Source of the DNA: Bacteroides finegoldii DSM 17565
GTDB lineage: Bacteria > Bacteroidota > Bacteroidia > Bacteroidales > Bacteroidaceae
Reading direction: 5' to 3'
Assembly (NCBI RefSeq): GCF_000156195.1
Contig: NZ_GG688323.1
Span: forward strand, 90,856 to 154,855
DNA length: 64,000 bases
In this document: piece after piece, positions 18,398 through 27,661 of the stretch
Numbering within the stretch: the first letter of the stretch is position 1
How the letters are laid out: each line of letters opens with the position of its first letter
The notes under the pieces: generated by a model
Told to the model about the DNA's origin: nothing
Database searches by the model: none
What the model saw: only the letters and a program-made list of their open reading frames with translations
Made by a program: the position numbers and the translations under genes

Positions 18398-21300
18398 TTA
18401 GAAACCTACATTCACACCAATAGTGAACTTTCTCAGTCGAGGATATGAACCGTAGCTACATTGAGGATCCATAAAGTGGTCTGGATAAGGATTGTAGAGA
18501 CTCAGCAAGTTCTGACCTGTGATATTGAAACGGCAGCTACTCAAACCGACCTTCTTTATCCAATGCTTGGGCAATGCATAAGCCAAAGTGATACGATTCA
18601 AACTTACACGTGTGCCATTGACTCTCCAAAAAGAAGAAGTGACAGCATTTATATCTGAATATTTCAAGTTAGGTAGTGAGCCTTCTCTGTTTTGAGGCAT
18701 TAGCAAATTGCCGGAAGCATCATAAATATCATTGTACACATATACATTGTCGGGCTTCCAGAACGAAGGCATATTGGTGTACTCGATGCTTTTGCCGGGT
18801 TTCAATGCCTGACCGGGAATGATACTATAGCCTCCCCAACTAGCACTAAGCTGAGCTGCGATTGAGATCCCTTTCCATTCAGCACTAAGGTTGGTAGTGA
18901 ATCCCCAAGGATTGCTACGGTTAGAGAGATGCACTTGGTCATTATCTTTATCTACTATACCATCAGGAGCTGCATAAGTACCATCAGGTTGCTGGGCTCC
19001 ACGCACATCTTTATAAATCAACATACCCGGACGAACTTCGTCTTTAGTCAACCCCATATAATCGGTAATATGATATGTATTGAAGTATTCTTCGATATCC
19101 TGGAAGCTACGGAACATACCCATACATTGTATTCCCCAAGTACCGATGTCGGAACGGTCTCCCTTAGTGATTTGACGATATAGATATTCTTCTTCAAAGT
19201 CCATCATCAGTACTTTGTTATCGCTATAACCGGTATTGATACCGATTTTATATTTGAAATCCTTGCCGATGCGGTCGCGCCAAGTTGCCGAGATTTCAAT
19301 ACCATAGTTGTCCATCTCACCCAGATTGACAGCGGCCGATTGTGTACCGACAGTAGTAGGAACAGTCTGTTCGATATTCATCAACATTTCTCTATTCCAA
19401 GTATAATAAGCGTCTACATTGAAAGCCAATCGGCTGTTAAGTGTAGTAAAATCAATACCAAAGTTTGCTTTATACGACTTGTCCCAATGCACATCACGGT
19501 TTACCGCTGAATTATATTTGTTAATAGAGATGGGTTTCGAAGCATTAATATTACCGGTAGTACCAAATACAGGACCCTTGCCCGACTCGGTAGAGTAAAT
19601 CTGCATCCACTGCCAAGGAGCGGTATTGTCACGACCGGTCAAACCGAATGAACCGCGAATTTTCAGATATTCTACCCACTTTAGGCGCATGAATTTCTCT
19701 TGTGACACAATCCAACCCAAAGACATGGAAGGAAAAAATCCCCAATAGTTTTCAGGAGCGAACTTGGTAGAAGAGTCACTACGGAACAGTACCTCCGCCA
19801 AATACTTATCCTGATAAGCATAGTTCACACGACCGATGTATGACAAGGAGCCAGACTCAGAACGGGAGAATACAGTATTTTTGTCACCGGTAGCCGAATT
19901 GGACTGTCCGGTAGTAAATTCATAAGGCTCATTCACCTTTCCCATAAGATATTCACTTTCAGCCTCCGAACGTTCGATAGAGAATAAGCCACCTACGGTA
20001 TGCTCACCGAAAGAGCGAGAGTAGTTCATGGTAAAGTTCATCTGATAACTGTCCGAACGAGTAGTGCTACGTTGCAAGTAAGAAGGGCTTCCATTAGCAA
20101 TTGTAGAGAGAATAAAATTATCTTCCGCCAAAAAGTCATTATAATCCTGACCATCCACAGGAGTATAGAGGTGGTTACCGCTACCGGTACGATTGACCAT
20201 GCGATAGATAGAATAGCTGGATCCGTATTGATTATTCTTATCAGTACTGATACTCTTGCCATAATTAAATTTCAGTTCCAAGCCTTTCAAGACTTTTACA
20301 AATCCCATATCTAAGCTCAAACTACCGTTAACAGTCATATTCGAATTCATGCTACGATTATAGTCACCGTTGTTCTGAAGCACTGAGAAAGAATAAGTCT
20401 GGTCATCATTTTGTACGGAGTTGGTGATACCCAAAGCCGAGATAGGCAATCCGTTCACGGTTTCGGGAATATAAGTCGGACGAGTGAGTAACAGGTTGTA
20501 GTCTTTTTCATCGCTCGAACCGCCCACTTTTACATTCGGTTTGTTCTTCTTGCCATAATCACCCGATACAGTAAGATTCGCTTTCACCCACTTGCTAATC
20601 TTTACATCTACACCGGCACGATAGTTCCAACGATTGTACTCGAGGTCACCTAAGTTACCGTCTTGGTCAAAATACGAAACACCGGCAAAGTAATTGGCTT
20701 TTTCTGAACCGCCACTGATATTAACGCTATGTTTCTGAGTGAAACCGGTCTTCCAATATTTGTCGAGCAAGTCGAAATTCAGCCCTTTCATAGCTTCCAG
20801 TTCATCTGCTTGATAGAGATCAGTCTTCAGGTTAAGCGAAGTATTGGCAGGATCACCGGCTGCCCAAGTGTTATAAAGTCGTCCGTAATCATAGGCGCTC
20901 AACATCTTAGGACGCGAAAGTTCATCGGTAAATCCAAAGCTGCCACTATAAGAAATTTGAGGAGCACCGGCTTTACCCTTTTTAGTAGTTACCAAAATTA
21001 CACCATTAGCCGCACGCGCACCATAAACAGCAGCTGCCGCATCTTTCAATACAGAGATACTTTCAATAACCGAAGGATCGAGATTATTGAATGCTTGCGC
21101 ACCTAGATTTTCACGTGTGTTACCTACCTTGATATCATCGGGATAGATGTAACCGTCTATTACATACAAAGGCTCTTGCGCCGTGCTACCCACTTCACCA
21201 AATGAGTTTGTATCACGTATATAGATTTTAGCATTCTCGCCCGGACGGCTTTGTCCGCCACTCACGCTCATACCATTAACCATACCGCTCAGTGAAGAAG

Positions 21301-21721
21301 CCAGCCCCGAGTCCGACAAATCCTGAATATCATCCATAGTCACAGTAGCAATAGCACCTGTCAGATGAGCTTTCTTCTGCACACCATACCCTACTACTAC
21401 CACCTCGTCGAGCTGTTGGGCATCCTCTTTCAGTACTATTTTCTTTTGGCTCAAATCGCTGATAACCTGCGTAGTATATCCGATGAATGAAATCACCAGA
21501 TTCTTTTTACCCGATATCGTAATAGTATAGTTTCCATCAATATCGGTAATCACACCATTGCTAGTCGAACCTTCCACCACAACTGTGGCACCCATTACCG
21601 GCTCACCGGTTTCATCGACTACTTGTCCTTTTACCACACGCTCCTGCGCAAAAACTGTAAACGTAGCTATCGAAAGCATTGCGCCCAAACACAGTCTTTT
21701 TATAAATTGTTTTTTATTCAT
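18398..21721 (-). CDS. SusC/RagA-family TonB-dependent outer-membrane transporter
   Basis: A 1107-residue protein with signal peptide (1-25), a carboxypeptidase-D-regulatory-like beta-sandwich (about 28-105), a TonB box DEVVVVGYG (about 103-112), a plug domain (LSGMVNGMSVSGGQSRPG ... YVIDGYIYPDD) and a 22-strand barrel ending GVNVGF with a terminal Phe. There is no extra N-terminal STN domain, so it would not signal directly to an anti-sigma factor of the FecR type. It imports oligosaccharides across the outer membrane with TonB energy and partners the SusD protein encoded immediately downstream. It follows the DUF5123-type lipoprotein gene by 24 bases. Confidence 0.95.
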   Translation of the reverse strand: MNKKQFIKRLCLGAMLSIATFTVFAQERVVKGQVVDETGEPVMGATVVVEGSTSNGVITDIDGNYTITISGKKNLVISFIGYTTQVISDLSQKKIVLKEDAQQLDEVVVVGYGVQKKAHLTGAIATVTMDDIQDLSDSGLASSLSGMVNGMSVSGGQSRPGENAKIYIRDTNSFGEVGSTAQEPLYVIDGYIYPDDIKVGNTRENLGAQAFNNLDPSVIESISVLKDAAAAVYGARAANGVILVTTKKGKAGAPQISYSGSFGFTDELSRPKMLSAYDYGRLYNTWAAGDPANTSLNLKTDLYQADELEAMKGLNFDLLDKYWKTGFTQKHSVNISGGSEKANYFAGVSYFDQDGNLGDLEYNRWNYRAGVDVKISKWVKANLTVSGDYGKKNKPNVKVGGSSDEKDYNLLLTRPTYIPETVNGLPISALGITNSVQNDDQTYSFSVLQNNGDYNRSMNSNMTVNGSLSLDMGFVKVLKGLELKFNYGKSISTDKNNQYGSSYSIYRMVNRTGSGNHLYTPVDGQDYNDFLAEDNFILSTIANGSPSYLQRSTTRSDSYQMNFTMNYSRSFGEHTVGGLFSIERSEAESEYLMGKVNEPYEFTTGQSNSATGDKNTVFSRSESGSLSYIGRVNYAYQDKYLAEVLFRSDSSTKFAPENYWGFFPSMSLGWIVSQEKFMRLKWVEYLKIRGSFGLTGRDNTAPWQWMQIYSTESGKGPVFGTTGNINASKPISINKYNSAVNRDVHWDKSYKANFGIDFTTLNSRLAFNVDAYYTWNREMLMNIEQTVPTTVGTQSAAVNLGEMDNYGIEISATWRDRIGKDFKYKIGINTGYSDNKVLMMDFEEEYLYRQITKGDRSDIGTWGIQCMGMFRSFQDIEEYFNTYHITDYMGLTKDEVRPGMLIYKDVRGAQQPDGTYAAPDGIVDKDNDQVHLSNRSNPWGFTTNLSAEWKGISIAAQLSASWGGYSIIPGQALKPGKSIEYTNMPSFWKPDNVYVYNDIYDASGNLLMPQNREGSLPNLKYSDINAVTSSFWRVNGTRVSLNRITLAYALPKHWIKKVGLSSCRFNITGQNLLSLYNPYPDHFMDPQCSYGSYPRLRKFTIGVNVGF

Positions 21722-21745
21722 TAGTATAAATTCTAATATGAGTCA

Positions 21746-23167
21746 TTATTCTACTATTTCTTCAGGAAGCCAACGGGGATCACCAATTCGCTTGGCTATG
21801 TGCTCAGTACTACTCAAAGTAAAGTCGCCTTTCTTCGGATTTTTCATCTGAGGATCGCTAAAGGTAGCTGTAGTATCGTATTTATCCTTACCTTCCGCAT
21901 TATTATACCAATAAGCATTATTCTTGTAATCATGCTTCATGTTAGCATTACCCTGCATCTTGTTAGTAATATCATTATTACCGCAATCTACAAAAAGGGT
22001 ATTCTGGAAATTCAAAAATACGCAAGATTGTCCGCGATAATTATTCCAATTAACAAAATCCTTACTGTAAGCTATATTATAGAATGTAGTATTGAGGAAA
22101 TTAAACTCGGCACCCGTGCGACCGGATATTTTATTTGGACGTTGACCGCTGATTTGCATAAAATGCTTACCGGCTTGCTGTGTACTCCACAAGGTAGATT
22201 TTACTATATCCATACGGATAATAGAGCTCTTAGCTGCACGTACCAATATATCATTTTGCTGCACCTGAATATTACAATCACTGAAACCCAAATAATCGAT
22301 ACAATACTTTACCTTATTCATATCATAAAACAAATAACGATTCAAACCGGTCACATTGCATCCTTGCAGCATAATAGGATTGCTTACAACATATTCTCCT
22401 GTCGCCACCTGCGATCCTTCATCAGGAGTAGTGCTGGTGCCCAACAACGTCTCACTCTCTAAATTCTTACAATCAATATCTGCAAACTTCAGTTTGAAAC
22501 CATTGTTCGTAAGAAACGACGCATTGCCGGTCATCTTAATTTTGGCATGATTCACTTTGCTACCACGAATAGTAACCTGCTGATCAGCAAAATCAATAAC
22601 ATCGTCCAGTGTATATTCCTGTCCGCCCACGAGGTCGATAGTATACTCCTGACCGATCTTATCCTCAGGAATAGGATTGGCTTTCAACCATTCGTTAATG
22701 CTACCGCTCTCTATAGTGGCATCAGAAAGTGCTAAAGTGGAGTAAGGTACTTCAGATGCAACTTCAGCCTCTTTATTGTTATATTTGGCATTGCCTAAAG
22801 TACGAATCACAGCCTTATATTGAGTATCCGACTCTACTATTCTGCTCACACTGCAACCATCTACTATTTCCTTTTCAATACCTACCACAATCGGATTTTC
22901 ATTATTATCCACATTGTAAAGTGTAAATTCATAGCCACCGGCACCGTCTACTACCGGCCATGCTACTACTAGTTTAGTCCCATCCGGAGATAGTGTTATC
23001 GTAACATCATCAGCCTTAGGTGACTCCAAAGTCGAGTTTGTTACATTCGGGACAAAAACTTCATCGGCATCAATCCCTTTGTCACAAGCTGTAAAAAAAG
23101 TCAGCACCCCAATTAAAGCCATGCCTATACTCTTCCTACGCAAGAATTTTAAATTGTTTTTCATCAC
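21746..23167 (-). CDS. Surface lipoprotein with Fn3-like, DUF4957 and DUF5123-type domains (probable surface glycan-binding protein)
   Basis: A 473-residue lipoprotein (Cys28 in FFTACDKG). An Fn3-like domain (about 40-145) is followed by a beta-helix-like part with the repeats expected of DUF4957 (about 160-300) and a C-terminal DUF5123 region (about 310-465, ending FTLSSTEHIAKRIGDPRW). Such proteins in Bacteroides loci are surface-exposed and bind or align pectic glycans. Unusually, it is encoded before susC instead of after susD, making it the first gene of the susCD transcript. The bipartite element at 23207-23233 lies 40 bases upstream of the start. Confidence 0.78.
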   Translation of the reverse strand: MMKNNLKFLRRKSIGMALIGVLTFFTACDKGIDADEVFVPNVTNSTLESPKADDVTITLSPDGTKLVVAWPVVDGAGGYEFTLYNVDNNENPIVVGIEKEIVDGCSVSRIVESDTQYKAVIRTLGNAKYNNKEAEVASEVPYSTLALSDATIESGSINEWLKANPIPEDKIGQEYTIDLVGGQEYTLDDVIDFADQQVTIRGSKVNHAKIKMTGNASFLTNNGFKLKFADIDCKNLESETLLGTSTTPDEGSQVATGEYVVSNPIMLQGCNVTGLNRYLFYDMNKVKYCIDYLGFSDCNIQVQQNDILVRAAKSSIIRMDIVKSTLWSTQQAGKHFMQISGQRPNKISGRTGAEFNFLNTTFYNIAYSKDFVNWNNYRGQSCVFLNFQNTLFVDCGNNDITNKMQGNANMKHDYKNNAYWYNNAEGKDKYDTTATFSDPQMKNPKKGDFTLSSTEHIAKRIGDPRWLPEEIVE

Positions 23168-23206
23168 GTAAAATATTTAAATTAATATATAATATATTCA
23201 ATATTA

Positions 23207-23233
23207 AGACGTATAACTAAGAAAGTTGTAATC
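23207..23233 (-). promoter_or_regulatory. Shared bipartite PUL promoter/operator element, copy C (susCD operon)
   Basis: The minus strand reads GATTACAA, 14 bases, CGTCTTAATATTG. The 14-base spacing is the same as in the copies before GH43, PL1 and the TIM-barrel gene. It lies 40 bases before the start of the lipoprotein-susC-susD operon and is therefore the likely main PUL promoter. Confidence 0.62.
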
Positions 23234-23300
23234 ACTTAAAAAGAGTAAAATGAAAAAATCTTTTCATTCAAACTAAGGACTACACATCTCCCCAACCCTA

Positions 23301-24197
23301 TCACTCTTGAAACACCTTCTTTAAGTACTCGATATTCGTTCCATAATTCTTCCTCACATTCCTTACATCCTCCTTATCTCGCGAGCGTTCCACGACCAGC
23401 CATCCGCTCCATCCCATCTTATCGAGCGTCTTTTTTACCTTATTCATGTCCAGCCGCTTGTTGAACGGCAGGGTAACTCCGTCCGTATCTGTGCAATGAA
23501 TCTGACAAATTCTCTTTTTCCCCAGAATCTTAAGCTCTTTGCACAAATCCCGTCCATTCTCCAATGCATTCTGAAATTTGAAATAAATCTTGATGCCGGG
23601 AGAATTTATCTCTTTCAGCAGTTTCACCTCCCCTTTTGCATCAAGCTGAGTTTCTATACCGATGACCAGACCTTCGGAAGCTGCCATATCTCCTACCTCT
23701 TTCAAACGTTTTACTACTGCCATTCTAAGTTCCGGCTCATTCTCCCATCCGGCCTTAATACCTCCTAATGGAAGAAAAGCGACCTTAGCCCCCATCACTT
23801 GCATGGCGTCCAAACATTCCCGGACCAATTCTTTGTAATTAGTCCGTTCTAAAAAAGACTGCCCGTAAAATCCGGACATGGCAATAGATGAAACTTCTAC
23901 TTGGAATTTCTGTGCAGTTTCCCGAAACAGTTGCTGGAAATGAGGTTCACGGAGCTTATTATCAAATCTTTCTCTTTTGCCAAGACCGCCCATATCCAGT
24001 TCCACGCCATCCCCTTTCAATTCATGCACCAATTGAAAAGAACCGATTTTCTGACGTTTCAGAATCATCCAGTCGCATACGGCAATCTTATAACGCTGTT
24101 CTTTTTGTTGCGCTCCGGCAACGGCCAATAGAGGGAAACATCCGGCAAGCAGTAATACCCATAGGATACACTTCAACAAATTCCTTTTCATTATCAT
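23301..24197 (-). CDS. Secreted sugar-phosphate-isomerase/epimerase-like TIM-barrel protein
   Basis: A 298-residue protein of the xylose-isomerase-like TIM-barrel (AP endonuclease 2) superfamily. Segments such as GVELDMGGLG, LPLGGIKAGWE, IGIETQLD and QIHCTDTDG carry the acidic and His residues that bind a metal at the barrel mouth. A hydrophobic leader is present, with both a lipobox-like LLAGC and an AVAGA cleavage site, so the protein is exported, which is unusual for this mostly cytoplasmic family. ATGs at 24197 and 24191 are both usable. It has its own bipartite promoter element (24224-24250), which ties it to the pectin regulon although a terminator separates it from the GH92 operon. The substrate could be an unusual free sugar; unproven. 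Confidence 0.78.
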   Translation of the reverse strand: MIMKRNLLKCILWVLLLAGCFPLLAVAGAQQKEQRYKIAVCDWMILKRQKIGSFQLVHELKGDGVELDMGGLGKRERFDNKLREPHFQQLFRETAQKFQVEVSSIAMSGFYGQSFLERTNYKELVRECLDAMQVMGAKVAFLPLGGIKAGWENEPELRMAVVKRLKEVGDMAASEGLVIGIETQLDAKGEVKLLKEINSPGIKIYFKFQNALENGRDLCKELKILGKKRICQIHCTDTDGVTLPFNKRLDMNKVKKTLDKMGWSGWLVVERSRDKEDVRNVRKNYGTNIEYLKKVFQE

Positions 24198-24223
24198 TCT
24201 ATTTTATACACGATTTATGTACT

Positions 24224-24250
24224 AGACGAATGAAAGAGAATTTTGTAATC
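24224..24250 (-). promoter_or_regulatory. Shared bipartite PUL promoter/operator element, copy D
   Basis: The minus strand reads GATTACAA, 14 bases, CGTCT, ending 27 bases before the ATG at 24197 (33 before that at 24191). Same half-site spacing as copies A-C. Confidence 0.6.
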
Positions 24251-24320
24251 GCTTATAACACAAAGAAGAAAATAAAAGAAGGAAAGAGAGAAGAAGAGAA
24301 AAGAATGAGAAGAAAAATGA

Positions 24321-24362
24321 GAAGAAAAATGGGCTGCCGGACCCTGAAATGTCCGACAGCCC
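24321..24362 (-). terminator. Terminator of the MFS-GH130-GH92 operon
   Basis: Stem GGGCTG-C-CGGAC (24331-24342) with GTCCG-A-CAGCCC (24351-24362) around an 8-base loop, with one internal mismatch. On the minus strand it is followed by ATTTTTCTTC. It lies 38 bases past the GH92 stop and isolates that operon from the pectin genes. Confidence 0.75.
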
Positions 24363-24399
24363 TGTCAACCCAAAAACGATACCTATGAAACACTGTGCG

Positions 24400-26664
24400 T
24401 CATTTCAAATCAAAATATATGTGTTGACCATGAACAAGTTCATCATGTGTGATACGATATTTATTGAATTTCTTTCCATTCAGTAACACCTTATTGATAT
24501 AAAGAGTTCCCGGTTGGGCGCGATTACTTTCAATCACTAATTCCTTTTCTTTATACCATTTCGGATCCAGGCGAATAGTCACCTTGTCGAATACCGGAGT
24601 CGTCAATGTATATTCCGGCAATCCCGGACAATCCGGATAGAAACCTATCATATTGAAAATAGCCCATGAAGACATCGTTCCCGTATCATCATTTCCGGGG
24701 ATACCATCCGGCTTCGTTGTAAAATACTTATCCAACAACCGTTGCGTTTCTTTCTGCGTGCGCCATTCCTCTCCTTTAAAATAAGAGAACAAATAAGGAT
24801 ATGCAATATCCGGTTCGTTGGCAGGATCATAAAGTCCTTCATCAAACACCATCTGCAACTTGTCAATGAAACGTTTCTTGCCCCCCATCAACTTTGCCAG
24901 TCCATATACATCATGCGGCACATAAAATGTATAATTCCAGGAGCTGCCTTCATGAAAACCGGGATTCGGCTCGAAGTTCTCTCCCTGTCTCGGATTAAAC
25001 GGACTATAAAAAGTACCGTCAGGCAATATCGGACGGAACGTTCCGAACTCCTTGCTATAATAATGTTTATACCCTAAAGACCGCTTATAGAACAGTTCCG
25101 CATCCTTTTTCTTACCCAAAGCCTCTGCAAAACGGGAAAGTGCAAAATCTGCAATATAATACTCCAAAGCGTGAGATACCGAATTGTCATACTGTTCGCG
25201 GAGGGGCACGTATCCTTTCGACAGATAATCGTCATTGTCAGGACGCATCAGATTGTCCGCTCCCGGCAGTGTAGCCGATTTGTACATTGCTTCGTATGCC
25301 AGCTCCACATCAAAGTCACGCAAACCTTTCATCCATGTATCTACAATCACCGGAATGCTAGGGTCGCCTTCCATTGTCAATGTCTCTCTCCCATACAATT
25401 CCCATTTCGGCAACCACCCATGTTCACGATACATATCCAACATGGTGCGTACCATCTCCATCTGGCGTTCCGGATAAACCAGTGTCAACAATTGGTGAAC
25501 ATTGCGATACGTATCCCAAAGAGAAAATACTGTATAGCGGTCTCCCTTTGTCGTCATAATCTTATCGCTTTCCATTGCCGGATATTCTCCGTTGGCATCC
25601 TGCAAGATATTAGGATGAATCAGCAGATGATAGAGTGCCGTATAAAACACAGTCTTCTGCGCATCCGTTCCGCCCTCTACAGTGATACGTGACAAGTCGT
25701 CATTCCATTTAGCATGCGCTTCGGCAAGAATCTGCTCAAAATTCTTTCCTTCCTGTTCACGGTTCAGGTTCAACCGGGCATTTTCAATGCTCACAAAGGA
25801 AACTCCCATCTGCACTTCTACCTGTTCTCCCTCTTCCGTTTCAAAAGAAAAATAAGTCCCGATGTCATCACCGGCTATTTCTTTTCCATAGCGGGTATAG
25901 AGTTTATACTTCCCCTGATCCGCATCCCATTCGGCTTCCACACCCGTCATCGGACGTTGCTTCTTCCAGTAGCCGGTTGCAGAAGGGACTTTTTTAACCC
26001 GCATCACAAAGTAAATAGGGAAAACAGCTTGAGGATTATAACAGAACGTACCGAGCAGTTTCATGCCTTCCACCTCGCAATCACTGACACGGCGGAGCAT
26101 AGCACCACTTTCGTTCGTCAGTCCCTCTCCTAAATTCAGCAATATATGGCTTTTGCCTTTTGGAAAAGTAAAACGGGCGATACTTGTACGTGGAGTAGCG
26201 GAAACCTCTGTCTTGACGCTATATTTTGTCAGATAATTGGAATAATAACCCGGTGAAGCCTGCTCATCCTTATATTTACTTCCGTATTCTTTATAATCCA
26301 CATTCAGCTCTCCGGTAGTGGGCATTAAAAGTAAAGACCCCAATTCCGGACAACCTACTCCGCTCAGATTGACATGAGCATATCCTGTAAAGAAACAATT
26401 GGTATATTCGTATGGAGTAGACCACCATCGTGCATCTTTATCATACGTGTTTTCCGAAGAGCCCATCACATTAAAAGGAACCACGGACATCATTCCGTTC
26501 GGACACACCGCTCCGGGATTGGTCGTGCCGAAATTGGTCGTTCCGATAAAAGGATCTACGTAATCAACCGGAAGACTCTTATCAGCGGGGGGACTTCCAC
26601 CCTCCCCCGCATATACGGGAAGAAGGGCGAAAGCAAGTGTGTAAGTTAATAGAATACGTTTCAT
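24400..26664 (-). CDS. GH92 exo-alpha-mannosidase, secreted
   Basis: A 754-residue family-92 enzyme, a calcium-dependent inverting mannosidase built of an N-terminal beta-sandwich and an (alpha/alpha)6 domain. Family signatures seen are VDYVDPFIGT at the mature N-terminus, SLWDTYRNVHQLLTL, EGSSWNYTFYVPHD and NDDTGTMSSWAIFNMIGFYPDCPG near the end. The ATG at 26664 is chosen because it starts a signal peptide (MKRILLTYTLAFALLPVYA); the longer frame to 26757 only overlaps the upstream gene. Seven bases separate it from GH130, so they are co-transcribed. With GH130 and an MFS carrier it resembles the N-glycan genes BT1032-BT1034. Linkage specificity cannot be read from the sequence. Confidence 0.93.
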   Translation of the reverse strand: MKRILLTYTLAFALLPVYAGEGGSPPADKSLPVDYVDPFIGTTNFGTTNPGAVCPNGMMSVVPFNVMGSSENTYDKDARWWSTPYEYTNCFFTGYAHVNLSGVGCPELGSLLLMPTTGELNVDYKEYGSKYKDEQASPGYYSNYLTKYSVKTEVSATPRTSIARFTFPKGKSHILLNLGEGLTNESGAMLRRVSDCEVEGMKLLGTFCYNPQAVFPIYFVMRVKKVPSATGYWKKQRPMTGVEAEWDADQGKYKLYTRYGKEIAGDDIGTYFSFETEEGEQVEVQMGVSFVSIENARLNLNREQEGKNFEQILAEAHAKWNDDLSRITVEGGTDAQKTVFYTALYHLLIHPNILQDANGEYPAMESDKIMTTKGDRYTVFSLWDTYRNVHQLLTLVYPERQMEMVRTMLDMYREHGWLPKWELYGRETLTMEGDPSIPVIVDTWMKGLRDFDVELAYEAMYKSATLPGADNLMRPDNDDYLSKGYVPLREQYDNSVSHALEYYIADFALSRFAEALGKKKDAELFYKRSLGYKHYYSKEFGTFRPILPDGTFYSPFNPRQGENFEPNPGFHEGSSWNYTFYVPHDVYGLAKLMGGKKRFIDKLQMVFDEGLYDPANEPDIAYPYLFSYFKGEEWRTQKETQRLLDKYFTTKPDGIPGNDDTGTMSSWAIFNMIGFYPDCPGLPEYTLTTPVFDKVTIRLDPKWYKEKELVIESNRAQPGTLYINKVLLNGKKFNKYRITHDELVHGQHIYFDLK

Positions 26665-26671
26665 GGCTTTA

Positions 26672-27640
26672 TTAAATGATACTTGTCCGTTTAGTAAAGT
26701 CGATAATCTCTTTAATATATCCGAAGGCCATACCCACAACAGTGTCGGCGGCGCCATAATAAACAGCTACACGTTCTCCATCCTGCAATGCGGCACAAGG
26801 GAATACTACATTCGGCACATCTCCCTGCAGTTCGTACGGGGCAGCCGGACCTAACAAATATTCGCGGGTACGATACAGCACTTTTTCCGGATGATCCTTA
26901 TCGAGTATGGCAGCTCCCATTGCATAGCGGAAACCGTTGCAGGTAGTAATCACACCGTGATAGAACAGCAACCAGCCTTCATCCGTAAGGAAAGGAACTG
27001 AACCTGCACCAATCTTCGTACACTGCCAGGCGCTTTCCGGGAAAGGAGTCACTTTCATCACGCAACGATGTTCTCCCCAGTACTTCATATCCGGGCTATA
27101 ACTGATATATATATCACCGAACGGAGTATGCCCGTTATCACTGGGACGACTCAGCATGGCATATTTACCGTCTATCTTCTGCGGGAAAAGCACACCGTTA
27201 CGGTTGAAAGGCAGGAAAGCATTTTCGCATTGGAAGAACTCCTTAAAGTCGAAAGTATAAGCAATGCCAATGGTAGGACCATGATAACCGTTGCACCAAG
27301 TCACCCAATAACGGTCTTCAATCCACGTCACACGGGGGTCATATTTATATTCCGATTCGATCATCTCCGTGTTGCCGGCTTTAAACTGAATAGGTTCATG
27401 ATTGATATCCCAATGAATTCCGTCCTTACTAAAACCTGCAAAGATATTCATCTGTACAGCTTTGTTATCACAACGGAATACGCCTGCAAAACCATCCTCA
27501 AAAGGAACGACGGCACTATTGAAAATACTATTGGATGAAGGAATATGATAACGTCCGATAACTGGATTTTGTGAGTAACGCCACATAACGTCCGTACATC
27601 CGACAGGACGATCTTCCCAAGGAATTTGAATTTTATTCAT
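26672..27640 (-). CDS. GH130 beta-mannoside phosphorylase, cytoplasmic
   Basis: A 322-residue five-bladed propeller of family 130. It has no signal peptide. Characteristic segments are [41 protein letters not shown] (with the general-acid Asp of the family) and [23 protein letters not shown] (His of the phosphate-binding face). Family members phosphorolyse mannosyl-beta-1,4-glucose or mannosyl-beta-1,4-GlcNAc. The link to GH92 and an MFS permease suggests mannosyl-GlcNAc from N-glycan cores, as for BT1033. It lies 21 bases after the transporter gene and 7 before GH92. Confidence 0.9.
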   Translation of the reverse strand: MNKIQIPWEDRPVGCTDVMWRYSQNPVIGRYHIPSSNSIFNSAVVPFEDGFAGVFRCDNKAVQMNIFAGFSKDGIHWDINHEPIQFKAGNTEMIESEYKYDPRVTWIEDRYWVTWCNGYHGPTIGIAYTFDFKEFFQCENAFLPFNRNGVLFPQKIDGKYAMLSRPSDNGHTPFGDIYISYSPDMKYWGEHRCVMKVTPFPESAWQCTKIGAGSVPFLTDEGWLLFYHGVITTCNGFRYAMGAAILDKDHPEKVLYRTREYLLGPAAPYELQGDVPNVVFPCAALQDGERVAVYYGAADTVVGMAFGYIKEIIDFTKRTSII

Positions 27641-27661
27641 GATCTTTGATTGTTTATATTG

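Noticed and set aside
26664..26757. N-terminal extension of GH92
   Set aside because: It overlaps the GH130 coding end and hides a good signal peptide beginning at 26664.
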